A stretch of 54,343 nucleotides of DNA, from NCBI GenBank assembly GCA_944390285.1, contig CALXPN010000008.1, positions 1 through 54,343 on the forward strand, in the 5' to 3' direction. The stretch comes from an uncultured Clostridia bacterium. Its GTDB lineage: Bacteria; Bacillota; Clostridia; TANB77; CAG-508. The notes beneath the pieces are model-generated. The model was not told the origin of the DNA. It made no database searches and was given only the letters and a program-made list of their open reading frames with translations. Position numbers and translations under genes: made by a program. Positions 9,129 through 16,447 of the stretch are shown here, in pieces. Within the stretch, counting starts at the first letter, position 1. Every line of letters starts with the position of its first letter.

Positions 9129-9557
9129 ATGGAAAGACAATATTGTGCATCAGCTTATACAATAGATTTTGAAAATAAAAAAATATTATTAATGTATAAT
9201 AAAAAATTAGGTAAATGGTTACAACCAGGAGGACATATTGAGGGAGATGAAACACCAATAGAAACAGCAATAAGAGAAACATTTGAAGAAACAGGAGTAA
9301 AAATAAAAATAGTAGGACCTACCTTTAATGGAACATCTTATGAGCCAATTGCTGTAGAGAGATATATAAATAAAGTCGGAGATATGATAGATATTCAATA
9401 TCTAGCAATACCAATTACTAAAAAGTTATTTAATAATGAGAAAAATGTGACTAAGTGGATAGATATAGATAGCTTAGATAAAAATCAGCAAATTGATGAA
9501 GAAATAAAAATAAAAGTTAATAATTTATTTAAAAATTTTAAAGAGAAAAAGTTTTAA
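9129..9557 (+). CDS. NUDIX hydrolase
   Basis: Hydrolase of nucleoside diphosphates linked to another group, 142 aa, soluble. The NUDIX box starts at GGHIEGDE and continues through RETFEETG, matching Gx5Ex7REUxEExGU completely. There are no extra domains. The spectrum of substrates (oxidised dNTPs, NDP-sugars, ADP-ribose) cannot be inferred. AAAGGAG precedes ATG 9129. It ends before the TetR promoter and seems to be a single-gene unit. Confidence 0.88.
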   Translation: MERQYCASAYTIDFENKKILLMYNKKLGKWLQPGGHIEGDETPIETAIRETFEETGVKIKIVGPTFNGTSYEPIAVERYINKVGDMIDIQYLAIPITKKLFNNEKNVTKWIDIDSLDKNQQIDEEIKIKVNNLFKNFKEKKF

Positions 9558-9574
9558 AAGACATAAAAAACATA

Positions 9575-9603
9575 TTGACAAATGACACCGTGTCATGTAT
9601 AAT
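9575..9603 (+). promoter_or_regulatory. consensus promoter of the TetR-ABC operon
   Basis: A perfect TTGACA (9575-9580), a 17-nt spacer and a perfect TATAAT (9598-9603). This is the strongest sigma-A promoter in this part of the window. The spacer and the start region are each covered by a palindromic operator, as expected for a strong promoter held silent by a repressor. Confidence 0.85.
9582..9596. promoter_or_regulatory. operator 1 (TetR palindrome in the promoter spacer)
   Basis: ATGACACCGTGTCAT, a 15-bp palindrome with 7-bp perfect arms around one central base, lies entirely between -35 and -10. Its position and its pairing with operator 2 suggest the binding site of the TetR protein encoded downstream. 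Confidence 0.75.
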
Positions 9604-9604
9604 A

Positions 9605-9619
9605 ATGACACGGTGTCAT
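9605..9619. promoter_or_regulatory. operator 2 (TetR palindrome after the -10)
   Basis: ATGACACGGTGTCAT is the same palindrome in the opposite orientation, centred 23 bp from operator 1 and starting 1 nt after the -10 box. Occupancy here would block the start site. Confidence 0.75.
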
Positions 9620-9638
9620 TTTAAAGGTGGTGAAAAGT

Positions 9639-10259
9639 ATGCCAACAGTTACTTTTATGAATTTATCTCAAGAAAAGAAAGATAAAATTATAAAGGCTGC
9701 AAAAAAAGAATTTTCTAGAGTACCAATTTCAGAAGTCTTAATAAAAAATATTGTAGAAGAAGCAGAAATAGCTAGAGGGAGTTTCTATCAATATTTTGAA
9801 TCAAAAGAAGATTTATTAAAATTTTTGCTAACTGAAGAAATGGAAAAAGTAGATGAAGTTGCTATAAGAATCTTAGAAGAAACTTCAGGAGATATTTTTG
9901 AAGTTTATATAGGAATGTATGATTTTTTTATGAATCATAATATTAATGAAGAAGATAAAAAATTTCATAAAAAAGTTTTAGAAAATGTAAGAACTTCAGA
10001 TGAAAGTTTTTATATATTAAAAAATTTTATGAATGAAGAAATAAAAGGTCCATTTCAAAAAAGTGAAATAATATCTAAAATAAATAAATCTAAATTAAAA
10101 ATAAAAGATGAGAAAGATTTAGAAAGATTAATAAAAATGCTTTTTATAGTTACAAAAAATGCAATGGTTAAAAGCTTTAAATATAATTCACCTCAGGAAG
10201 CAAGAGAAGAATATATTAAGATGATAGAAATTTTAAAATATGGTATTTATAGGAAATAA
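9639..10259 (+). CDS. TetR/AcrR-family transcriptional regulator
   Basis: One-component repressor of 206 aa. The N-terminal HTH runs from about residue 10 to 55 and includes IVEEAEIARGSFYQYFESKE, the typical recognition-helix segment. The C-terminal ligand domain is helical and variable. I choose ATG 9639 over an in-frame GTG at 9627, because the AAAGGTGG ribosome site at 9623-9630 overlaps that GTG. Two matching palindromes in its own promoter indicate autorepression. The ABC exporter genes that follow, after a 92-nt gap, are its likely targets, with an exported compound as inducer. Confidence 0.88.
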   Translation: MPTVTFMNLSQEKKDKIIKAAKKEFSRVPISEVLIKNIVEEAEIARGSFYQYFESKEDLLKFLLTEEMEKVDEVAIRILEETSGDIFEVYIGMYDFFMNHNINEEDKKFHKKVLENVRTSDESFYILKNFMNEEIKGPFQKSEIISKINKSKLKIKDEKDLERLIKMLFIVTKNAMVKSFKYNSPQEAREEYIKMIEILKYGIYRK

Positions 10260-10351
10260 TGTTTAGGGATTTTACTATTTTTAGAAAGAGTTTTTTAATA
10301 TAAACTCTAAATAAAATTTATACAACTAGATAAGAAGGAGAGAATTAAAAT

Positions 10352-12115
10352 ATGTTTAAACTATTAAAAAAATTAACTAAAAAAGAACTTATTTTAGTAT
10401 TAGTATGTTTAATATTTATAATAGGTCAAGTTTGGCTTGATTTAAAATTACCAGATTATATGTCTAATATTACAAGACTTGTTCAAACAGAAGGAACAGA
10501 AATTACAGAAATTTTAGAACAAGGTGCATATATGCTTTTGTGTGCAGGTGGTAGCTTAGTATTTGCTTGTATAGTTGGATTTTTTGCATCATATATATCT
10601 TCATCTTTTGCTAAGAAGATTAGAGAAGATTTGTTTTGCAAAGTTGAAGATTTTAGTATGGAAGAGATGAATAAATTTTCTATAAGTAGTTTAATTACAA
10701 GAACTACAAATGATGTAACACAAGTTGAAATGTTAATAGCAATGGGATTACAATTAATTATAAAAGCACCAATTACTGCTGTTTGGGCTGTTATGAAAAT
10801 ACTAGGTAAAAACTTGCTTTGGAGTGAAATAACAGGTGGAGCTGTAATAATATTATTACTTACTATTGGTATACTATTAAAATTTGTGTATCCAAACTTT
10901 AAAAAAGTTCAAACTTTAATTGATAATGTAAATAATGTAACAAGAGAAAATCTTACAGGTTTAAGAGTTGTAAGAGCATTTAATGGAGAAAAATATCAAG
11001 AGGATAAATTTGAAGTACAAAATAAAGAATTAACAAGACTTCAAACATTTAATCAAAGAATGATGTCTATAATGTCACCTATGATGTATCTAATAATGAA
11101 TGGATTAACACTTGCAATTTATTTTACAGGAGCATTCCTAATAGAAGAAGCTGGTATGGCTGATAAAATAGATATATTCAGTAATATGGTAGTATTTTCT
11201 TCTTATGCAATGCAGGTTATAATGTCATTTTTGATGCTTGCAATGATATTTATGATGTATCCTAGAGCTGCAGTATCTGCAAGTAGAATTTTAGAAGTAT
11301 TAAACTCTAAAATAACTATAAAAAATGGAACTAAAAAAGAAGGAGAAATAGGAGAAAAAGGTACTATAGAATTTAAAAATGTATCTTTCAAATATCCAGA
11401 TTCAAATGAATATACTTTAAAAGATATATCTTTTAAAGCAAATCAAGGAGAAACTATTGCAATAATTGGTTCAACAGGTAGTGGAAAATCTACTTTAATA
11501 AATTTAATTCCAAGATTTTTTGATGTAACAGATGGAGAAGTATTAGTAGATGGTCTAAATGTAAAAGAGTATGAGCAAGAAATATTGCATAATAAATTAG
11601 GTTATGTTCCTCAAAAAGCTGTAATGTTTAGTGATACAGTAATTGGAAATGTAGATTATGGTGAAAACGGAAAAGAAGCAAAAACAGAGGAAAAAATAAA
11701 AAAAGCAATAGAAGTAGCACAAGGAACTGAATTTGTTGAAAAAATGGAAGATGGATATAATTCTCATATTGCACAAGGTGGAAGTAATATTTCTGGTGGT
11801 CAAAAACAAAGATTATCAATTGCTCGTGCAATAGCAAGAGATCCTGAAATATATATTTTTGATGATAGTTTTTCAGCATTAGATTATAAAACAGATTATA
11901 AATTAAGAAAAGATTTAAAAGCATATACTAAAGATGCAACTAGTATCATAGTTGCACAAAGAATAGGTACAGTAATTCATGCAGATAAAATAATAGTATT
12001 AGAAGATGGAAAATGTGTTGGTATTGGAACTCATAAAGAATTAATGAAAAATTGCAGTACTTATCAAGAAATTGCTTATTCACAACTAAATAAGGAGGAG
12101 TTAGAAAATGCCTAA
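10352..12115 (+). CDS. ABC exporter half-transporter, degenerate-site subunit (BmrC/YheI-like)
   Basis: Type IV ABC exporter half, 587 aa: six membrane helices (about residues 15-320), then a nucleotide-binding domain. Walker A is GSTGSGKST and the signature is ISGGQKQR. Walker B reads IYIFDDSFSALD, so the usual catalytic Glu is Asp. That change, with a canonical signature, is the mark of one partner in heterodimeric exporters of the BmrC/BmrD or TM287/288 type. AAGGAG precedes ATG 10352. The stop overlaps the start of the partner gene by 8 nt, which implies translational coupling. It is probably a multidrug or lipid exporter controlled by the upstream TetR. Confidence 0.92.
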   Translation: MFKLLKKLTKKELILVLVCLIFIIGQVWLDLKLPDYMSNITRLVQTEGTEITEILEQGAYMLLCAGGSLVFACIVGFFASYISSSFAKKIREDLFCKVEDFSMEEMNKFSISSLITRTTNDVTQVEMLIAMGLQLIIKAPITAVWAVMKILGKNLLWSEITGGAVIILLLTIGILLKFVYPNFKKVQTLIDNVNNVTRENLTGLRVVRAFNGEKYQEDKFEVQNKELTRLQTFNQRMMSIMSPMMYLIMNGLTLAIYFTGAFLIEEAGMADKIDIFSNMVVFSSYAMQVIMSFLMLAMIFMMYPRAAVSASRILEVLNSKITIKNGTKKEGEIGEKGTIEFKNVSFKYPDSNEYTLKDISFKANQGETIAIIGSTGSGKSTLINLIPRFFDVTDGEVLVDGLNVKEYEQEILHNKLGYVPQKAVMFSDTVIGNVDYGENGKEAKTEEKIKKAIEVAQGTEFVEKMEDGYNSHIAQGGSNISGGQKQRLSIARAIARDPEIYIFDDSFSALDYKTDYKLRKDLKAYTKDATSIIVAQRIGTVIHADKIIVLEDGKCVGIGTHKELMKNCSTYQEIAYSQLNKEELENA

Positions 12116-13928
12116 TCAAAATCATGTACAAAGAAATGTTGGTAGAAATAGAGTTCATGAAAAACCAAAAAACTTTAAAAAGTCCATGAAAAAACTATTA
12201 ATGTGGGATAAAAAGCTAACACCATTTTATATACTTGCAATTATATTTGCTATATCAGGTTCTATATGTTCAATTATAGGACCAAATGGATTATCTGAAT
12301 TAACAGATACAATTACAGAAGGTGTTTTAACAGGAATAGATTTTGATAAAATTAAATCTATAGGTCTATTTCTACTTATTGTATATATAATAAGTGGTAT
12401 TCTTACATTTTTAACAGGATTTATCATGGCTACTACAGCGAATAGACTTGCTAGAAAATTACGTACTAGGATATCTCAAAAAATAAACAAATTACCACTT
12501 CGTTATTATGATAAACATTCTTTTGGTGATGTTTTGTCAAGAGTAACTAATGATGTGGATACAATTGGTATGTCAATAAGTCAAAGTCTTGGTACATTTG
12601 TTCATGCTGTTGCACTTTTAGTATCTTCTGTTGTAATGATGTTTTATACTAATTGGATGATGGCAGGAACTGCAATACTTACATCTCTTATTGGATTTGT
12701 ATTTATGTTTATAATACTTTCTAAATCACAAAAATATTTTAATGAAAGACAAGTAGATTTAGGAAATCTTAATGGACATATTGAAGAAATGTATTCAGGA
12801 TATAATGTTGTAAAAGTATATAATGGTAAGAAGAAATCAATTGAAACTTTTAAGGAATTAAATGAAAAATTATTTAATTGTAGTAGGAAAAGCCAATTCT
12901 TATCTGGACTTATGCAACCTATAATGAATTTTATAGGAAATCTAAGCTATGTAGTTGTTTGTATTTTAGGGGCTATTTTAGTTAAAAATGATATAATTAC
13001 ATTTGGTGTAATAGTTGCATTTATTGTTTATATTAGATTATTTACATCTCCACTTCAACAAATAGCTCAAGGTTTAACAAATCTTCAATCAGCAGCCGCA
13101 GCAAGTGAAAGAGTATTTGAGTTTTTAGAAGAAGAAAATATGCCAGATGAAAGTGGGAAAAATAAAAAATTAAGCCCAGAAGTTGTAAAAGGTAACATAG
13201 AATTTGATCATGTAAAATTTGGATATGATAGTGATAAATTAATTATAAAAGATTTTTCAGCAAAAGCAAAATCTGGTCAAAAAATAGCTATAGTTGGACC
13301 AACAGGTGCTGGAAAGACGACACTTGTAAATTTACTTATGAAATTCTATGAAATAAATTCAGGAGATATAAGAATAGAAGGTGTATCTATAAATGATTTG
13401 ACAAGAGAAAATGTCCATGATTTATTTGTAATGGTACTTCAAGATACATGGCTTTTTAATGGAACTATAAGGGAAAATATAATATATAATAAAGAAAATG
13501 TTTCTGATGAAGAAGTTTTAAAAGCTTGTAAAACTGTTGGATTAGAACATTTTATTAAAAGTTTACCAAATGGATTAGATACGTTGCTTTCAGATAATGA
13601 CAGTATATCAGCAGGACAAAAACAATTATTAACTATTGCAAGAGCAATGATAGAGGATGCGCCTTTCTTAATATTAGATGAGGCAACAAGTAATGTAGAT
13701 ACAAGAACAGAAGAACTTGTTCAAAAAGCAATGGATAAATTAACAGAAGGTAGAACTTCATTTATTATTGCACATAGATTATCAACAATTAAAAATGCAG
13801 ATTTAATTTTGGTAATAAATGAAGGAAACATAATAGAACAAGGAACACATGAAGAATTACTAGAAAAAAACGGATTTTATGCAGATTTATATAATTCACA
13901 ATTTCAAAAAGCAGATGAAATAGCTTAA
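12108..13928 (+). CDS. ABC exporter half-transporter, catalytic-site subunit (BmrD/YheH-like)
   Basis: Partner of the preceding half-transporter, 606 aa, with about 30 extra basic residues before the first helix, six membrane helices and a nucleotide-binding domain. Walker A is GPTGAGKTT and Walker B, LILDEATSNVD, has the catalytic Glu. The signature is altered to ISAGQKQ. The complementary defects (Asp for Glu in the first subunit, altered signature here) fall in the same composite ATP site of a heterodimer, leaving the second site canonical. AAGGAGG precedes ATG 12108, inside the end of the upstream gene. Confidence 0.93.
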   Translation: MPNQNHVQRNVGRNRVHEKPKNFKKSMKKLLMWDKKLTPFYILAIIFAISGSICSIIGPNGLSELTDTITEGVLTGIDFDKIKSIGLFLLIVYIISGILTFLTGFIMATTANRLARKLRTRISQKINKLPLRYYDKHSFGDVLSRVTNDVDTIGMSISQSLGTFVHAVALLVSSVVMMFYTNWMMAGTAILTSLIGFVFMFIILSKSQKYFNERQVDLGNLNGHIEEMYSGYNVVKVYNGKKKSIETFKELNEKLFNCSRKSQFLSGLMQPIMNFIGNLSYVVVCILGAILVKNDIITFGVIVAFIVYIRLFTSPLQQIAQGLTNLQSAAAASERVFEFLEEENMPDESGKNKKLSPEVVKGNIEFDHVKFGYDSDKLIIKDFSAKAKSGQKIAIVGPTGAGKTTLVNLLMKFYEINSGDIRIEGVSINDLTRENVHDLFVMVLQDTWLFNGTIRENIIYNKENVSDEEVLKACKTVGLEHFIKSLPNGLDTLLSDNDSISAGQKQLLTIARAMIEDAPFLILDEATSNVDTRTEELVQKAMDKLTEGRTSFIIAHRLSTIKNADLILVINEGNIIEQGTHEELLEKNGFYADLYNSQFQKADEIA

Positions 13929-13933
13929 AATTT

Positions 13934-14004
13934 AAAATAATATATAAATATTTAATATTTTCTAGAAATAAAAGATATTAAAATTATTTATATATTATTT
14001 TTTT
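13934..14004 (+). terminator. terminator after the ABC exporter operon
   Basis: A perfect 17-bp AT-only stem (13934-13950 against 13985-14001) with a 34-nt loop, followed by T residues. The stem is all A/T, so it is weaker than most; it stands directly after the stop codon of the operon. Confidence 0.6.
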
Positions 14005-14014
14005 GTGAAAAAAC

Positions 14015-14043
14015 TTGAAAAAAGATAATATTAAGGATAAAAT
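14015..14043 (+). promoter_or_regulatory. promoter of the 14074-16252 operon
   Basis: TTGAAA (14015-14020), 17 nt and TAAAAT (14038-14043), about 30 nt before the first start codon of the three-gene unit. Confidence 0.5.
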
Positions 14044-14073
14044 TTGTATATAAAAATATGTGAAAGGGAAATT

Positions 14074-14733
14074 ATGAGCAAAAAGAAAAAGATATTAATA
14101 ATATTAATTATTATAATAGCTATTATTGGGTTAATAACAGGAATAAGAGCAATAAAAAATTTTTATATATTACAAAATATATTTAGTGAAATAGAAAAAA
14201 ATATACAAAAAGACAATTATTATTTAAAAACAGTTACTTCTTATAAAGGAAATACAAGTATTACAGAAATTTTTTATAAAGATGGTGTAGGTAAAATGAT
14301 AGCAGAAAATGGAGTATATACTTGGGTAGATGGCGAAAATGCTTATATGATAGATGAAAATACTAGAACATATTATGACTTAGATATTCAAAATGCAATT
14401 GGACTTGTATCTAATGAAATGTTTGCAAGTTTTGTTCCAGGATATAGTAAAAATATTTTAGAAAGATTTATTATGGTAGCAAAACTTAATAATAGTATAA
14501 CAACAGAAAATATAAATGATAAAGAATGTTATAAAATTAAAATAAAAGAAAATGAAGCAAATAAAACATATTGGATAGAAAAAAGTACAAATAAACCATT
14601 AAGAGCTAAAATAGAATTTATAAATTCTGATATATACGAATATGATTATGAACTTCAATATAATATTACAAAATCACAAGATGTAGCATTACCAGATTTA
14701 TCTGAATACCAAAAGATGGAAAATTTAAACTAA
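14074..14733 (+). CDS. membrane-anchored protein of unknown function (paralogue of 14746)
   Basis: Encodes 219 aa from ATG 14074, chosen because GAAAGGGA lies just upstream. A short basic stretch (SKKKK) and one strong hydrophobic helix (residues 7-25) form an N-terminal anchor with the rest outside the cell. The exported part is rich in beta-strand-like alternation, with phrases such as YTWVDGENAYMID, and ends in LPDLSEYQ. The next gene has the same plan and a matching end (RPDLSSYK), so the two are probably paralogues. The pattern loosely recalls LolA/outer-lipoprotein-sorting folds, but I cannot assign a family. No lipobox cysteine is present. Confidence 0.7.
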   Translation: MSKKKKILIILIIIIAIIGLITGIRAIKNFYILQNIFSEIEKNIQKDNYYLKTVTSYKGNTSITEIFYKDGVGKMIAENGVYTWVDGENAYMIDENTRTYYDLDIQNAIGLVSNEMFASFVPGYSKNILERFIMVAKLNNSITTENINDKECYKIKIKENEANKTYWIEKSTNKPLRAKIEFINSDIYEYDYELQYNITKSQDVALPDLSEYQKMENLN

Positions 14734-14745
14734 AAGGGGATTTTT

Positions 14746-15534
14746 ATGAAAGAAAAAATAAAAATATGGAAAGTAGTTTTAATTTCAATTATTACATTTT
14801 TAGTACTTAGTATTATTACACTAATTTTGTATTTTGGATATTGCTTATATTTATTTCATGTAGATGGTTTATCTGAAGGCACTCCAATGTCAAGTGATGA
14901 AATTCAAAAATTAGTTCAAAGCATAAATTCAAAGACTAATTATTATTATCAGTATGATAAATATAAAGTTAATGGAATTAATAGTGAAAATAACCTTAAG
15001 ATTGAGGTATATAGAAAAGATAACAAATTTAAAGTGTTGCAAAACGGAGAACTTTATGCTTGGATTGATTTTGATACAGGTGAAAGAATTTTATTTGTAA
15101 AAAATAGTTTTGAAGGAGATGTTGCTGTAATATCGCAAGTTTCAAATAGTGAAATAACTGATGAAATAAATTGGAGAACATATAGCCTTCTACAATACGA
15201 ATATATAGATGAAAATAGAAAATTTGAATATTTAGGCGACAAAAAAGTTAAAGATACAGATTGTATTGTAATAAGAACTTATGTAGAAAATCCATCAAAT
15301 ATAATAACTGAATTTTTATCAAAGACTTTTGCCTCTATAGATTATGTAGATAAAGAAACAGGTATAGTATTATTAGAAGAAGATTGTTATACAGTAGGAT
15401 TATTACCAAAAAAAGTAACAAGGAATATAGCGTTTTCTTCTGAAAATCCAAGTGATATTTATAAAATAGATGTTGTAACAGATGAAGATATAGCAAGACC
15501 TGACTTATCAAGTTATAAAGTTATAAATAAGTAG
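14746..15534 (+). CDS. membrane-anchored protein of unknown function (paralogue of 14074)
   Basis: Encodes 262 aa with one N-terminal membrane helix (about residues 9-32) and an extracellular domain. A phrase YAWIDFDTGERILFV aligns by eye with YTWVDGENAYMID of the preceding gene, and the C-terminus RPDLSSYK matches its LPDLSEYQ. The insertion in the middle makes it about 40 residues longer. It starts 12 nt after the upstream stop, behind an AAAGGGG site, so it is in the same operon. Function is unknown; the pair may sense or bind something at the cell surface. Confidence 0.7.
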   Translation: MKEKIKIWKVVLISIITFLVLSIITLILYFGYCLYLFHVDGLSEGTPMSSDEIQKLVQSINSKTNYYYQYDKYKVNGINSENNLKIEVYRKDNKFKVLQNGELYAWIDFDTGERILFVKNSFEGDVAVISQVSNSEITDEINWRTYSLLQYEYIDENRKFEYLGDKKVKDTDCIVIRTYVENPSNIITEFLSKTFASIDYVDKETGIVLLEEDCYTVGLLPKKVTRNIAFSSENPSDIYKIDVVTDEDIARPDLSSYKVINK

Positions 15535-15544
15535 AGGTGATTAA

Positions 15545-16252
15545 ATGAAAAGAGAGTTAAAAATAGGAATTAGTATTGGAATCTTTATTTTTATAATTAT
15601 TTTAATTATAGGAATATATTTTAATATGAAAATTATAAATTTTGATGGTTTTAATCAAAAATATTATAATGAAGTTTATTCAAAAAGAGAAATCAAAAGT
15701 TTAGATTATAATCCAAATTCAGAAAATACTTTTAAAATAAGTGATGAATTGACAATGAGTTTAATATCAACATCATATTCATATGATAAAATAGAATTTG
15801 ATGTTGAATTTAAGTTTTCAGAAGAATCAAATGTGGATCCAGCATCATTAGGATTCAATAGTTATATATATGATGATAAATACTTTATTTTAGAAGATTC
15901 ATATAACTCATCAGGTTATATTCCTAAGGCAATGTCTAGATACTTTTATGAAGAAAAAAAGAATCTAATAAATATGACTTATGATGAATATGTAACTTAT
16001 TCTTCAAATATTCTAAATCCAAGAGACCATCACTATGGTCCTGAAAAAGAATTAGATGTAGAAAACAATTCTGTTTTATGTAAATTTAAAATTGAGGATG
16101 ATATAGGTGCTTTAAAAAAATTTCCTATAATTAATCTTGCAATATATGATATATCATATCAAAAATTTGATAATCCAGAAGATTTACAAAATTTAAAAAT
16201 GAATTCTATAAATATAGGAAATATAGAATATTTATTTAAAATAACAAGATAA
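15545..16252 (+). CDS. membrane-anchored protein of unknown function
   Basis: Encodes 235 aa with an N-terminal helix (about residues 8-28) and an acidic, tyrosine-rich extracellular part. It is not obviously similar to the two upstream proteins, but it has the same topology and is spaced 10 nt from the second. An AGAGGTG site precedes ATG 15545. No family, lipobox or enzyme motif was recognised. The stop codon lies 4 nt before a 191-nt inverted-repeat element. Confidence 0.65.
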   Translation: MKRELKIGISIGIFIFIIILIIGIYFNMKIINFDGFNQKYYNEVYSKREIKSLDYNPNSENTFKISDELTMSLISTSYSYDKIEFDVEFKFSEESNVDPASLGFNSYIYDDKYFILEDSYNSSGYIPKAMSRYFYEEKKNLINMTYDEYVTYSSNILNPRDHHYGPEKELDVENNSVLCKFKIEDDIGALKKFPIINLAIYDISYQKFDNPEDLQNLKMNSINIGNIEYLFKITR

Positions 16253-16256
16253 AAAT

Positions 16257-16447
16257 ATTTTACTGCTACTATTATTATATAAAAATTTCAGCACCTTGGT
16301 GTCGCAATTTTAGTTTGTATACAAATTTTATTTATAATAAAATTTGATACAAAAATTTAAGAAAATTGCTCCATTCGCACTCGCTTTGCTCGTTTGTTCG
16401 CTTACGCGGTGCTATCAATTTTTATATAATAATAGTAGCAGTAAAAT
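16257..16447. repeat. 191-nt element with perfect 31-bp terminal inverted repeats
   Basis: Arms 16257-16287 and 16417-16447 are perfectly complementary over 31 bp. Inside them, AGCACC (16290-16295) pairs with GGTGCT (16408-16413), and the core has further nested complementarity (GCAATTTT with AAAATTGC). The core also holds a GC-richer run of TCGC/CTCG repeats at about 16374-16407. It fills the whole space between two convergent genes and abuts both stop codons. It may serve as a bidirectional terminator, an RNA 3'-end stabiliser or a MITE-like insertion. Confidence 0.8.

Noticed and set aside
9575..9619. Palindrome pair as a transposon end or attachment site
   Set aside because: The palindromes sit exactly on a consensus promoter before a TetR gene, which explains them as operators.
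11597..11924. Antisense open frames inside the ABC genes and elsewhere
   Set aside because: They are low-complexity Phe/Leu/Tyr-rich shadows of AT-rich coding strands, without ribosome sites or family features.
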